This document shows positions 29,066 through 37,381 of a DNA stretch of 64,000 nucleotides, piece after piece (the stretch's first letter is position 1; every line of letters starts with the position of its first letter). Source of the DNA: Streptomyces sp. 11x1 (GTDB lineage Bacteria > Actinomycetota > Actinomycetes > Streptomycetales > Streptomycetaceae); assembly GCF_032598905.1 (NCBI RefSeq), contig NZ_CP122458.1, forward strand, positions 3,286,001 to 3,350,000, given 5' to 3'. Below the pieces are notes generated by a model that had not been told where the DNA came from, searched no databases, and saw only the letters and a list, made by a program, of their open reading frames with translations. The position numbers were made by a program, and so were the translations under genes.

Positions 29066-30466
29066 TCAGTCGGTCATGAACTGGTGCATGCCGGGAACGG
29101 TGAGCGTTCCGCCGAACTGGCCCGCCTGGACGACCTTCACCTTGGTGAAGTAGATCAGCGGGATGTTCAGCGGCGGCGGGTGCTTCGGGTCGAAGGTAAC
29201 CGGGATCAGACCGAGCAGGTTGCCGGAGATCTTCTCGGTGTACATGACCGTCTTGCCCTGGCGGATCGTGGACGTGGTGCCCTTGCCGGCCTGGACGTGG
29301 TAGGTCACGCCGGCCTGCTTGTCCTCGACCGTCTGGTGCAGGTCGCCGATGTCGGTGCCGTCGGATATGACGTACTTCAGCACCTCCTTGACCGAGCCGT
29401 CGGCGGTCTTCACCTTGACGACGCCCTGGTAGTCGGCGCCCTTCAGCAGCAGCGAGCTGGCGTCCAGGTACCAGGGGTCGTTCGGCAGCGGCGGTATGCC
29501 CTTCTCGACGCCGCTCTCGTCGTCCGTGGCGACGGGGCAGCCCTCCGTGTCCGTGCTCTCGCTGGGCGAGGGGCTCGGCGTGGCGGTGGCGTCGTCGGTG
29601 GCGTCGTCGGCCGTCTTCTCCGTGTCCTCGGCGTCGCCGGTGACGCCCTTCGCGGCGTCCTCGACCTTGTCGGAGGCGTTGTCGGCGGTGTCCTTGGCGT
29701 CCTTGCCGGCGTCCGAGCCCGAGTCGTCCTTCTCGTCCTCGTCGGAGCCGGAGGCGTCGTCCGAGGGGGAGGGTGAGGGGGACGGGCTGGTGGACGTGGA
29801 CGGAGCGGGGGTCTCCGTCTCCTTGTCGTCCGGCGTGAACAGGTCCTCGATGGCCGTGCCGATGTCCTCCAGCACGTTGCCGCCGCTGCCGGTCTCGGAG
29901 GTGTCGGCCGAGGGGGCCTCGCCGGAACCGGCCGTGTCGGTCGCGGACTTGTCGCTGTCGTCCGTCGACGACTCGTCCGAGGCGGAGCCGTCGTTGTCGT
30001 CGGAACCTGAATCCGACGACGAGGAGTCGTCCGTGGTCGTGTCGTCGGTGGCCGAGTCGCCGGAGGAGTTGCCGTGGTCGGCGGTGTCGTCGCCCGCGGA
30101 CGTGTCCTCGTCCTTGCCCTCGTCCGTGGAGTCGGCGCTCTCCGAGGCCTCGGCGGACGGGGTGGGGGTCGGCGAGGCGGAGGCGTCGGCGCCCTTCTCG
30201 GCGGCCTCCAGTGCCTCCACGCAGTCCTTGTACTCGTCCGCCGTCAGGCTGAGCTTCGCCGGGTCGTCGGCGCGGGCGAGCGTCAGCGTGGGCGTGAAGC
30301 CCATGCCCATGAGGACCGCCGTCGGCATCGCCGCCAGGGCTATCGCCTTGCCCGCGGGCACGTTCAGCCTGGTGAGAAGGGGCTTCTTGGGCGCCGCGTG
30401 CCGCGGTCCGGATCTCGCACGGGACTCTCCCACCGAAGTCCCGTGGGTCACCTCGTCAGCCGGCAC
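29066..30466 (-). CDS. Acidic secreted protein with Ser/Asp-rich central region
   Basis: 466 aa, GTG start with GGGAGG 5 nt upstream; it overlaps the preceding gene by 11 bp. After a basic N-terminus comes a hydrophobic segment (AIALAAMPTAVLMGMGF, ~residues 40-56), probably a signal peptide. Residues ~95-315 are low-complexity Ser/Asp/Thr/Glu/Pro sequence with SPSPSPSPSDD-like runs, likely extended and wall-spanning. The last ~150 residues form a folded domain (PWYLDASSLLLKGADYQGVV, VTYHVQAGKG, MYTEKISGNLLGLIPVTFD). I do not recognise the domain. It is third in an operon with DUF6230 and DUF6114 genes. Confidence 0.75.
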   Translation of the reverse strand: MPADEVTHGTSVGESRARSGPRHAAPKKPLLTRLNVPAGKAIALAAMPTAVLMGMGFTPTLTLARADDPAKLSLTADEYKDCVEALEAAEKGADASASPTPTPSAEASESADSTDEGKDEDTSAGDDTADHGNSSGDSATDDTTTDDSSSSDSGSDDNDGSASDESSTDDSDKSATDTAGSGEAPSADTSETGSGGNVLEDIGTAIEDLFTPDDKETETPAPSTSTSPSPSPSPSDDASGSDEDEKDDSGSDAGKDAKDTADNASDKVEDAAKGVTGDAEDTEKTADDATDDATATPSPSPSESTDTEGCPVATDDESGVEKGIPPLPNDPWYLDASSLLLKGADYQGVVKVKTADGSVKEVLKYVISDGTDIGDLHQTVEDKQAGVTYHVQAGKGTTSTIRQGKTVMYTEKISGNLLGLIPVTFDPKHPPPLNIPLIYFTKVKVVQAGQFGGTLTVPGMHQFMTD

Positions 30467-31079
30467 TGTGCCTCCCGTTCGTCCCGTTCGTGGGGGTGGT
30501 ACCTGTCAGGTCGTCGCCCTCGCCGTTCGACGCCCCGCTCACCGAACCCGCTTCCGCGGGCTCCGGGGCGTCGCCCTTGTGCAGGGGGACCGCACCTTGC
30601 TGTGCCGTGTTCTCGGGGGCCGTGTCCTGCGGCACCGGCGTCCGCGACGGGGTCTTGTAGGTGGACGGCACCGCCGCCTCCTCGTGACCGGGCGCCCAGG
30701 CGATGGCCAGCGCACCGCCGATCAGGGAGAGCAGGAAGCCGACACCGAAGCCGCCGAGGTTGGAGACCGGGATGGACACGAGCGCCAGGAGGATCGCCGC
30801 CGTACCGGCGAAGGTGCGTACGTGCCGCTGGAACCAGAGGCTGACCCCGAGCACCACCAGCAGCACGCCGATGATGAGGGATCCCGCACCGCCCGTCGTC
30901 GACATGGCGAGCGTCAGGTGGCCGATCTGGAGGTTCGCGTACGGCAGGTACATGATCGGGAAACCGCCGAGCAGGACCAACAGGCCCGCCCAGAAGGGAC
31001 GTGAGCCCCTCCAGTCGCTAAAGCGCCGCCGAAAGGCGCGGAGATAGTCTTCGTTCTGCCCCGTGGACTCGGCGCTCAT
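30456..31079 (-). CDS. DUF6114-type membrane protein
   Basis: 207 aa; the ATG at 31079 has GGGAG upstream. Four TM segments lie at about residues 29-50 (FWAGLLVLLGGFPIMYLPYA), 58-80, 88-105 and 108-128, and the C-terminal ~75 residues are a polar cytoplasmic tail rich in Pro, Thr and Gly. I recognise it as the DUF6114 family found beside DUF6230 in Streptomyces; no function is known. It lies between the DUF6230 and acidic secreted-protein genes on one strand. Confidence 0.8.
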   Translation of the reverse strand: MSAESTGQNEDYLRAFRRRFSDWRGSRPFWAGLLVLLGGFPIMYLPYANLQIGHLTLAMSTTGGAGSLIIGVLLVVLGVSLWFQRHVRTFAGTAAILLALVSIPVSNLGGFGVGFLLSLIGGALAIAWAPGHEEAAVPSTYKTPSRTPVPQDTAPENTAQQGAVPLHKGDAPEPAEAGSVSGASNGEGDDLTGTTPTNGTNGRHSAG

Positions 31080-31244
31080 GGACAACAGCTCCCTGGAACG
31101 GTGTTGCTGTGAGAAGTTCACGTACGTCACGTACGAGGACGGCGTACGGAATTCAGGTACGGAGATCGCGTGCGCGGTGGAGCGCACGGCGAGAGGGACG
31201 GGCGGGCGAGGAAGCGCAGGCCCCCTCACCCGCCCAGGGAGTGC

Positions 31245-31880
31245 CTAGTAGCACTCCACGACGCCCTTGTGGAGCGACATCTTCAGGTTGCTCAGCTTGA
31301 AGGTTCCGGCGGTGGTCGCCCACGCCGTCTGCTTCACGCCGGTCAGCGAGGCCGAGTCGGCCTGCTGCGCGAACCCGTAGGGGTTGGCCTGCTCCGAGCC
31401 ACCCTTCATGCCCGGACCCTTGTTGGCGTCCTTGGCCGCCACACCGATGTCGATGCCCTTGAAGACGGCGTCCGCCTCAAGGTCCTCGACGTCGATGTAG
31501 AGGTTCTCGGCCTCGACCTTCTTGCCACCGGTACCGGCGGTCAGCTTGAGGCTGACGCTGCCGAGCAGCGGGACACCCGGGGTGACGACCGACTGGCACA
31601 TGTTGGTGATCGTCGCGGACTTGAACGCCGAAACGGCGACGGGGTGAACCGTCTTCTCGCCCTTGAGGGTGTAGCCCTCGTCGAGCGCTCCGTACTGCGA
31701 GAAGCCCGTGCCGTCGAGCTGACCGGCCGTCACCTTGAACGACTGGCCCGACACACTGAACGACGCGGCGAGAGCACCCTGCGCGAGGGCGACACCTATC
31801 GCTGCCGTGGCGGCGACGCTGGGCACCATGACCACAGCGAACCGCTTCCATCTGGTCCCGCCACGCACCTGGGACTCCAT
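31245..31880 (-). CDS. DUF6230-type secreted protein
   Basis: 211 aa with a strong ribosome site (AAGGAGG just upstream of ATG 31880). Basic residues and a hydrophobic helix (FAVVMVPSVAATAAIGVALA, ~residues 14-33) form a signal peptide or anchor, followed by a mainly beta domain with ASFSVSGQSFKVTAGQLDGT near its start. Two Cys residues (in NMCQS and the terminal VECY) could form a disulfide. It matches the uncharacterised DUF6230 family. It is first in a three-gene operon, behind a palindrome-rich 690-bp region. Confidence 0.8.
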   Translation of the reverse strand: MESQVRGGTRWKRFAVVMVPSVAATAAIGVALAQGALAASFSVSGQSFKVTAGQLDGTGFSQYGALDEGYTLKGEKTVHPVAVSAFKSATITNMCQSVVTPGVPLLGSVSLKLTAGTGGKKVEAENLYIDVEDLEADAVFKGIDIGVAAKDANKGPGMKGGSEQANPYGFAQQADSASLTGVKQTAWATTAGTFKLSNLKMSLHKGVVECY

Positions 31881-32574
31881 ATTTCCTCCTTCTCGGACGT
31901 ACATCTCCTGACACCGGCTCGCCCCTTGGCGGCGGCTCGGCCGGACAGGGATGGGAGAAGTGCTACGTCCTCGGGAAGGAGAGCGCCCGCGCTCGGTGGC
32001 GCGAAAAGCGCCCGAATCACCGGCGATCACCCCCGAGCGACAACCACTGGTCGCGCCTGACACGCATCACGCACAACCTGCTGGACAGGCTCCGCGGTTG
32101 GCGGAGACCCCCCTGCCCAAGAGCCGGCGCCACTGTCGCCCGCTCTACTCGGTGGGGACCCAGAAAACCCGTTGACCCGACTGGCTGGCGGGGCACGGGA
32201 CAGGACCGAGCGTCGCCGATCGTGGTGCATTCTCGCCGCCCCCGCAAGGGGGGTCGTTACTGGCTAGTAACGGACGGATAACCGAACAACGACCCATCGG
32301 CACCGGCCAGCGCCCCTGGGTGGCACCGAGTGAGGCGACACATGGGCGGACAGTCGGACAGAGTCCGACAGAACGACGGGTTTCTCTTACTGCCAGTAAC
32401 AGCGGCCGCGATTACCAAGATTTGGTAAAGCGCGGCCGCGGTATCGCTGTGTCGCCAAATCTCTCACTCGCGCACCACCCGTCCCGGCACCCCGGGAACG
32501 GGGTTGTTCACGAGCCCCCCGGGGCCTCGGCCCGTCACAGCCAACGCTCAGCCGAGGCAGGGGTCACGGACAGG
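31881..32574. promoter_or_regulatory. Long intergenic region with a palindrome cluster
   Basis: No coding region is seen. Within 32255-32439 lie four palindromes: CGTTACT-GGCT-AGTAACG (32255-32272), GTCGGAC-AGA-GTCCGAC (32353-32369), TTACTG-C-CAGTAA (32387-32399), and a nested one where GCGGCCGCG (32402-32410) and CGCGGCCGC (32431-32439) enclose TTACCAA-GAT-TTGGTAA (32412-32428). The first and third share the half-site TTACTG. They could be operators for the DUF6230 operon; the cognate regulator is not identified. Confidence 0.55.
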
Positions 32575-33552
32575 TCAGAACAGGGCCCGCGCCAGCGACC
32601 GACGCGCCGCGGCCACCCGCGGGTCGTCACCGCCGACCACCTCGAAGAGCTCCAACAGCCGCAGCCGTACGGCCTCCCGGTCGTCACCGGCCGTGCGCCG
32701 CACCGTGTCGATGAGTCGCCCGAACGCGTCCTCCACATGTCCGCCGACGAGGTCGAGGTCCGCCGCCGCGATCTGCGCCTGCGCGTCACCGGGGTTCTCG
32801 GCGGCCGCCTTGCGCACGTCCTGCGGATCGGCACCTTGCACGCGCTGCAGCAACTCGGCCTGCGCGAGGCCGAGTTTGGCCTCGGTGTTGCCCGGGTCGT
32901 CGCTCAGTACGTTCTTGTACGCCTGCACCGCGCCGCCGAAGTCGCCCGCATCCAGGGCTCGTACGGCGGCTTCGAGCAGGTGGTCGTAAGGGCCGGCCGG
33001 GATCTCCGGGGCCGCCTCCACGGGGGCGCCGGACTCGGCGTCCGGGTCCACCACCAGGCCGGTGAGCCCGAAGCGCTGCTCGGCGACCTGGACGAGCTGG
33101 TCGAGGGTCGCGCGGATCTGCTGCTCGGGGGCGGCTCCCTGGAAGAGCGGGAGCGCCTGACCGGCGACGACGGCGAACACGGCCGGGATCCCCTGGATCC
33201 CGAACTGCTGCATCAACATCTGGTTGGCGTCGACATCGATCTTCGCGAGGACGAACTTGCCGTTGTACTCGACGGCGAGGCGCTCCAGCACCGGGCTGAG
33301 CTGCTTGCAGGGCTGGCACCACTCGGCCCAGAAGTCGATGACGACGGGGACTTCGGTGGACCGCTGCAGGACCTCGCTCTCGAACCCGGCCTCGTCGACG
33401 TCGATGACCAGGTCGGCCGGGGAGACCGCCCCTCCTCCGCCCTGCCGGGCCGCTTCGGCGCGCGCCTGCTCCGCCTTCGCCTTGGCCTCCTGGGCCGCCT
33501 TCACCGCGGCGAGGTCGACGACTCCGCTCATGGACATGTTCCGTGGCTGCAT
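32575..33552 (-). CDS. Thioredoxin-like protein with C-terminal TPR domain (CnoX/YbbN family)
   Basis: 325 aa. Residues ~47-150 are a thioredoxin domain with W78-C79-Q-P-C82, and residues ~195-320 are TPR helices (HLLEAAVRALDAGDFGGAVQ, DDPGNTEAKLGLAQAELL). A ~40-residue charged N-terminal segment precedes them. CnoX/YbbN proteins are chaperone-like holdases that pass clients to GroEL/DnaK; the intact CxxC suggests it may also have redox activity, which not all members have. ATG 33552 has GGGAGGA 7 nt upstream. Confidence 0.88.
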   Translation of the reverse strand: MQPRNMSMSGVVDLAAVKAAQEAKAKAEQARAEAARQGGGGAVSPADLVIDVDEAGFESEVLQRSTEVPVVIDFWAEWCQPCKQLSPVLERLAVEYNGKFVLAKIDVDANQMLMQQFGIQGIPAVFAVVAGQALPLFQGAAPEQQIRATLDQLVQVAEQRFGLTGLVVDPDAESGAPVEAAPEIPAGPYDHLLEAAVRALDAGDFGGAVQAYKNVLSDDPGNTEAKLGLAQAELLQRVQGADPQDVRKAAAENPGDAQAQIAAADLDLVGGHVEDAFGRLIDTVRRTAGDDREAVRLRLLELFEVVGGDDPRVAAARRSLARALF

Positions 33553-33739
33553 GAGTACATCCTCCCCCTTCCGAGCACGCAGGTGAAAAGCATCCTGGGC
33601 CAGGAGCCCACCAGGCTTTCGCTACGAGTCGTAGCGTAACGGTCCCGGAGCCTCTCCTGTATCCCTCAGTACCCACTCCGCGGTGATCTGCCTCACGACG
33701 ACGGGCAGGACTTGGACAACGGCCGGATATGGTCGGCAG

Positions 33740-34441
33740 ATGCAGAGCAGCACCCCCGCCCCCCGCGCCACGGGCGGCCGTCCGCGCAGCGCCACCGCGG
33801 ACACCGCGATCCTGGCCGCGACCCGTGCGGCGCTGGTCGAGCTGGGCTGGTCGGGGCTGACCCTGGGCGGCGTGGCCGGCCGGGCAGGTGTCGCGAAGAC
33901 GACGCTCTACCGCCGCTGGACCGGCAAGAACGAACTCGTCGTGGACGCCGTGGCGGAACTCTTCGACGAACTGCGCCTCCCCGACCGGGGTAGCCTCGCG
34001 GCCGACATCGAGGGCGTGGTGCTTCAGTTCGCGGCGATCCTGGCCCGCCCGGAGGCCAAGAGCGGCCTCATGGCCGTCGTCGCCGAATCGACCCACGACG
34101 ACGCCCTGCGCGAACGCATCCGCGCGTCCATCGTCGACCGCCAGAAACGCCTCGTCCTGGAGGGCCGCGCCCGCGCCCAGCTCCGCGGCGAACTCCCCCC
34201 GGAGTCCGACCCCGCCACCGCCGCCCGCACCGTCGACCTCATCTTCGACGTCGTCGCGGGTGCGGTGGTCCACCGCACCCTGGTCAGCGCGGAACCGGCG
34301 GACGAGGAGTGGGCCCGGAGCTTCACGGCCCTGCTGCTGCGAGGGCTGGACGGAGCGGGCGAAGCCCCTCCGTCCAGGGGCGCGGGGAACCGCGCGACCA
34401 GCCCCCACACGCCCGCACCCGACGACGCGCCCCCGAGCTGA
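33740..34441 (+). CDS. TetR-family regulator
   Basis: 233 aa from ATG 33740. The N-terminal helix-turn-helix (LGGVAGRAGVAKTTLYRRW) is typical, and the ligand domain contains LMAVVAESTHDDALRERIRA. The last ~30 residues (from about GAGEAPPSRGAGNRATS) are read from the dispersed 3'-end element, so the original protein probably ended earlier, near LLLRGLDG. It is divergent from the CnoX-like gene and converges with icmA. The ligand and targets are unknown. Confidence 0.85.
   Translation: MQSSTPAPRATGGRPRSATADTAILAATRAALVELGWSGLTLGGVAGRAGVAKTTLYRRWTGKNELVVDAVAELFDELRLPDRGSLAADIEGVVLQFAAILARPEAKSGLMAVVAESTHDDALRERIRASIVDRQKRLVLEGRARAQLRGELPPESDPATAARTVDLIFDVVAGAVVHRTLVSAEPADEEWARSFTALLLRGLDGAGEAPPSRGAGNRATSPHTPAPDDAPPS
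34346..34402 (-). repeat. Dispersed 3'-end element, copy c, inside the tetR 3' end
   Basis: A hairpin CTGGACGGAG (34346-34355)/CTCCGTCCAG (34368-34377) runs into CAGGGGCGCGGGGAACCGCG to 34402. It forms the 3' coding end of tetR, and in the icmA direction it lies just beyond the icmA stop (34449) in the usual sense orientation. Confidence 0.7.
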
Positions 34442-34448
34442 CGCCCCC

Positions 34449-36149
34449 CTAGAACCCCGCCGGCTCCGTATACACCCCCCACTCCTCCCGCAGCACCCCG
34501 CAGATCTCACCCAACGTCGCCTCGGCCCGCACCGCGTCCAGCATCGGCCCGATCATGTTGGCCCCACCCCGCGCCGCCGCGAGCATCGCGTCGAGCGCGG
34601 ACCGCACCGCCGCGTCGTCCCGCGCCCCCTTGCGCGCCGCGAGCACCCGCACCTGCTCCCGCTCCACCTCGTGACTGACCCGCAGGATCTCCAGGTCCCC
34701 GGTCACGGAGCCGTGGTGGACGTTGACCCCGACGACCCGCTTCTCCCCCTTCTCCAGCGCCTGTTGGTACCGGAAGGCGGACTCGGCGATCTCCCCGGTG
34801 AACCACCCGTCCTCGATCCCCCGCAGGATCCCGGACGTGATCGGCCCGATCGGGTGCACCCCGTCCGGATGCGCCCGCAGCCCCCGCTCCTTGATCCGGT
34901 CGAAGATCTTCTCGGCGTCGGCCTCGATACGGTCCGTCAGCTGCTCGACGTACCACGAACCACCCAGCGGATCCGCCACGTTGGCGACCCCGGTCTCCTC
35001 CATCAGCACCTGCTGCGTCCGCAGGGCGATCTCCGCAGCCTGCTCGGACGGCAGCGCCAGCGTCTCGTCCAGGGCGTTGGTGTGCAGCGAGTTGGTCCCG
35101 CCGAGCACCGCCGACAGCGCCTCCACCGCCGTACGGACCACGTTGTTGTACGGCTGCTGCGCGGTCAGCGAGACCCCGGCGGTCTGGGTGTGGAACCGCA
35201 GCCACTGGGCCTTCTCGGTCCGCGCCCCGTACACGTCCCGCATCCACCGCGCCCAGATCCGGCGCGCCGCGCGGAACTTGGCGATCTCCTCGAAGAAGTC
35301 GACGTGCGCGTCGAAGAAGAAGGACAGCCCGGGCGCGAACACGTCGACGTCCAGCCCCCGGCTGAGCCCCAGCTCCACGTAGCCGAAGCCGTCGGCGAGC
35401 GTGTACGCCAGCTCCTGCGCCGCCGTGGCCCCGGCCTCGCGGATGTGGTAGCCGGAGACGGAGAGCGGCTTGTACGCGGGGATCTCGGCCGCGCAGTGCT
35501 CCATGAGGTCGCCGATGAGGCGCAGATGCGGCTCGGGCTGGAAGAGCCACTCCTTCTGCGCGATGTACTCCTTGAAGATGTCGGTCTGCAGGGTGCCGTT
35601 GAGCACGCCCGGGTCGACGCCCTGCCGCTCGGCGGCCACGAGGTACATGCAGAAGACGGGGACGGCGGGCCCGCTGATCGTCATGGAGGTGGTGACGTCG
35701 CCCAGCGGGATGTCCCGGAACAGCACCTCCATGTCGGCGGCGGAGTCGATGGCGACCCCGCAGTGCCCCACCTCACCGAGCGAGCGCGGCTCGTCGGAGT
35801 CCCGCCCCATGAGCGTCGGCATGTCGAACGCGACGGACAGTCCTCCACCGCCGTTGGCGAGGATCTTCTTGTACCGCTCGTTCGTCTGCTCGGCGTTCCC
35901 GAACCCCGCGAACTGGCGGATCGTCCAGGTCCGCCCCCGGTAGCCGGTCGGATACAGCCCGCGGGTGAAGGGGTACTCCCCCGGCCAGCCGATCCGCTCG
36001 AAGCCCTCGTACACGTCCCCCGGCCGGGGCCCGTACACGGGCTCCACCGGGTCCCCGGAGAGCGTCGTGAAGTCGGCCTCCCGCTTCCGCGCGGAGTCGT
36101 AGCGTTCCTGCCAGCGGCGGCGGCCCTCTTCGATGGCGTCAGCGTCCAT
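34449..36149 (-). CDS. icmA: Isobutyryl-CoA mutase large subunit IcmA
   Basis: 566 aa, exactly the IcmA length, without a C-terminal B12-binding domain. It interconverts isobutyryl-CoA and n-butyryl-CoA with coenzyme B12 and needs a separate small subunit (IcmB), which is not in this window. The specificity residues are visible: Phe80 in TIRQFAGFGN and Gln198 in EYIAQK, where methylmalonyl-CoA mutase has Tyr and Arg. The start ATG at 36149 lies 7 bp from a 24-bp palindrome and a promoter overlapping it. MeaB and methylmalonyl-CoA epimerase are encoded 12-16 kb away. Confidence 0.93.
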   Translation of the reverse strand: MDADAIEEGRRRWQERYDSARKREADFTTLSGDPVEPVYGPRPGDVYEGFERIGWPGEYPFTRGLYPTGYRGRTWTIRQFAGFGNAEQTNERYKKILANGGGGLSVAFDMPTLMGRDSDEPRSLGEVGHCGVAIDSAADMEVLFRDIPLGDVTTSMTISGPAVPVFCMYLVAAERQGVDPGVLNGTLQTDIFKEYIAQKEWLFQPEPHLRLIGDLMEHCAAEIPAYKPLSVSGYHIREAGATAAQELAYTLADGFGYVELGLSRGLDVDVFAPGLSFFFDAHVDFFEEIAKFRAARRIWARWMRDVYGARTEKAQWLRFHTQTAGVSLTAQQPYNNVVRTAVEALSAVLGGTNSLHTNALDETLALPSEQAAEIALRTQQVLMEETGVANVADPLGGSWYVEQLTDRIEADAEKIFDRIKERGLRAHPDGVHPIGPITSGILRGIEDGWFTGEIAESAFRYQQALEKGEKRVVGVNVHHGSVTGDLEILRVSHEVEREQVRVLAARKGARDDAAVRSALDAMLAAARGGANMIGPMLDAVRAEATLGEICGVLREEWGVYTEPAGF

Positions 36150-36155
36150 ACCACC

Positions 36156-36187
36156 AATTTACTAGGACGTCCTAGTAAATGTCGACG
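36156..36187 (-). promoter_or_regulatory. icmA promoter with 24-bp perfect palindrome operator
   Basis: The arms ATTTACTAGGAC and GTCCTAGTAAAT abut at 36157-36180. On the minus strand a -35-like TCGACA and -10 TAAATT (36156-36161) are 18 bp apart with the palindrome filling the spacer, and the -10 ends 7 nt before the ATG. A dimeric repressor bound here would exclude RNA polymerase. Confidence 0.7.
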
Positions 36188-36225
36188 ACAGACCGCCGTG
36201 CGCGTCCGCACGGCGGTGAAATCGT

Positions 36226-36564
36226 CTACGCCTTGGCGGTCGCGAGCGAGCTGTCCTCGATCTTCGCTTCCAGCTCGCGGCTGACCTTGCGCTCCACGAA
36301 GAAGGCGGCCGTCGGGATCGTGCCCGCCAGCAGCACCCAGATCTGCTTCTTGACCGGCCACTTCGCCTTGGAGCCGAGATCGAAGGCGAAGACCAGGTAC
36401 AGGACGTACAGCCAGCCGTGCGCGAGGCTGACCACGTACGTGAAGTCCGCGGCGCCGTCCAGTTCCAGCACGTACTTGCCGATCATGCCCAGGGTCAGCA
36501 GAACCAGCAGCACACCGGTGACGTAGGCCAGGACGCGGTAGCGGGTCAGCACGCTCTTTTTCAT
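36226..36564 (-). CDS. DUF3817 family membrane protein
   Basis: 112 aa from ATG 36564. Three TM segments: residues ~9-29 (YVTGVLLVLLTLGMIGKYVL), ~46-62 (HGWLYVLYLVFAFDL) and ~72-88 (WVLLAGTIPTAAFFVERK). The VLYLVFAFDL and FFVERKV motifs are DUF3817-like (YdzA-related). Function is unknown. A -10-like TACGCT ends 8 nt before the ATG. A paralogue is encoded at 40052-40396. Confidence 0.82.
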   Translation of the reverse strand: MKKSVLTRYRVLAYVTGVLLVLLTLGMIGKYVLELDGAADFTYVVSLAHGWLYVLYLVFAFDLGSKAKWPVKKQIWVLLAGTIPTAAFFVERKVSRELEAKIEDSSLATAKA

Positions 36565-36621
36565 ACGCACGAGCGTAGCCACAGGTCCGGCACGATCTTC
36601 GAGCACCCCTCGGTCGCCCGC

Positions 36622-37131
36622 TCAGCTCTCCTCGAAGTCCCCCGCCGCCACACGCAGCGGCCTGAGCATCGCGAAGATCTCCGCGCACTCCTCGGCGTCG
36701 TAGGCGCCGAGGCCGAAGTCCATGGACATCAGGTCACGGGTGGCCGCGTCGCAGACCTCGCGGCCCTTGTCGGTGATGGAGGCGAGGGTGCCCCGGCCGT
36801 CGTTGGGGTTCGGGCGCTTGTCGACGAGGCCGGACTTCACCAGGCGGTCGACGGTGTTCGTCACGGACGTGGGGTGCACCATGAGCCGCTCGCCGATCTT
36901 GGACATCGGCAGCTCGCCCTTCTGCGAGAAGGTGAGCAGCACGAGGGCCTCGTAGCGCGCGAACGTCAGCCCGTACGGCTTGACCACCGCGTCGACCTCC
37001 GCCAGCAGGATCTGGTGGGCACGCATGATCGATGTGATCGCGGCCATGGACGGGACGCTTCCCCAGCGCTGCTTCCAGTGCTCGTCGGCGCGCGAGATGG
37101 GATCGAAGGAGAGGCTGAGCGGCTTCGGCAC
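36622..37131 (-). CDS. MarR-family regulator
   Basis: 169 aa, GTG start. The winged-helix core is YGLTFARYEALVLLTFS, then MSKIGERLMVHPTSVTNTVD, then KRPNPNDGRGTLASITDKG (wing). It has an N-terminal ~30-residue extension (DPISRADEHWKQRWGS) seen in a Streptomyces subgroup. It lies 57 bp upstream of the DUF3817 gene on the same strand, so the two may be co-transcribed. Its ligand is unknown. Confidence 0.88.
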   Translation of the reverse strand: MPKPLSLSFDPISRADEHWKQRWGSVPSMAAITSIMRAHQILLAEVDAVVKPYGLTFARYEALVLLTFSQKGELPMSKIGERLMVHPTSVTNTVDRLVKSGLVDKRPNPNDGRGTLASITDKGREVCDAATRDLMSMDFGLGAYDAEECAEIFAMLRPLRVAAGDFEES

Positions 37132-37196
37132 GGCACCGACCTTACCGGCCGGTCACATCCCGGTCAGCCCCGTCTCGCCTTTCGGTCGCCCTGTAT

Positions 37197-37345
37197 GGGG
37201 CGCGGGGAACTTCTTTTAAGGGGCGCGGGGAACTGCGCGAACGGGGTTCGGGGCGGAGCCCCGAATCTTTGACGGGGGGCCGAAGGGGGCGCGCAGCCCC
37301 TGGAGGATGGGACGGGGTAGGGGCGGCGGGGGCGAGAAATCCCGG
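37197..37345 (-). repeat. Dispersed 3'-end element, copy d (long form, partly doubled)
   Basis: A partial core GGGGCGCGGGGAACT (37197-37211) precedes a full core (37218-37242), then GGGGCGGAGCCCCGAATCTT and a tail ending GGGGCGGCGGGGGCGAGA. It lies 37 bp beyond the stop of the minus-strand tetR gene at 37382 and reads in its sense direction. The same tail is in the copies at 7.7 and 48.1 kb. Confidence 0.75.
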
Positions 37346-37381
37346 CGCTCCCAGCGGCCCACAGCCCCCACCACGCACGCC

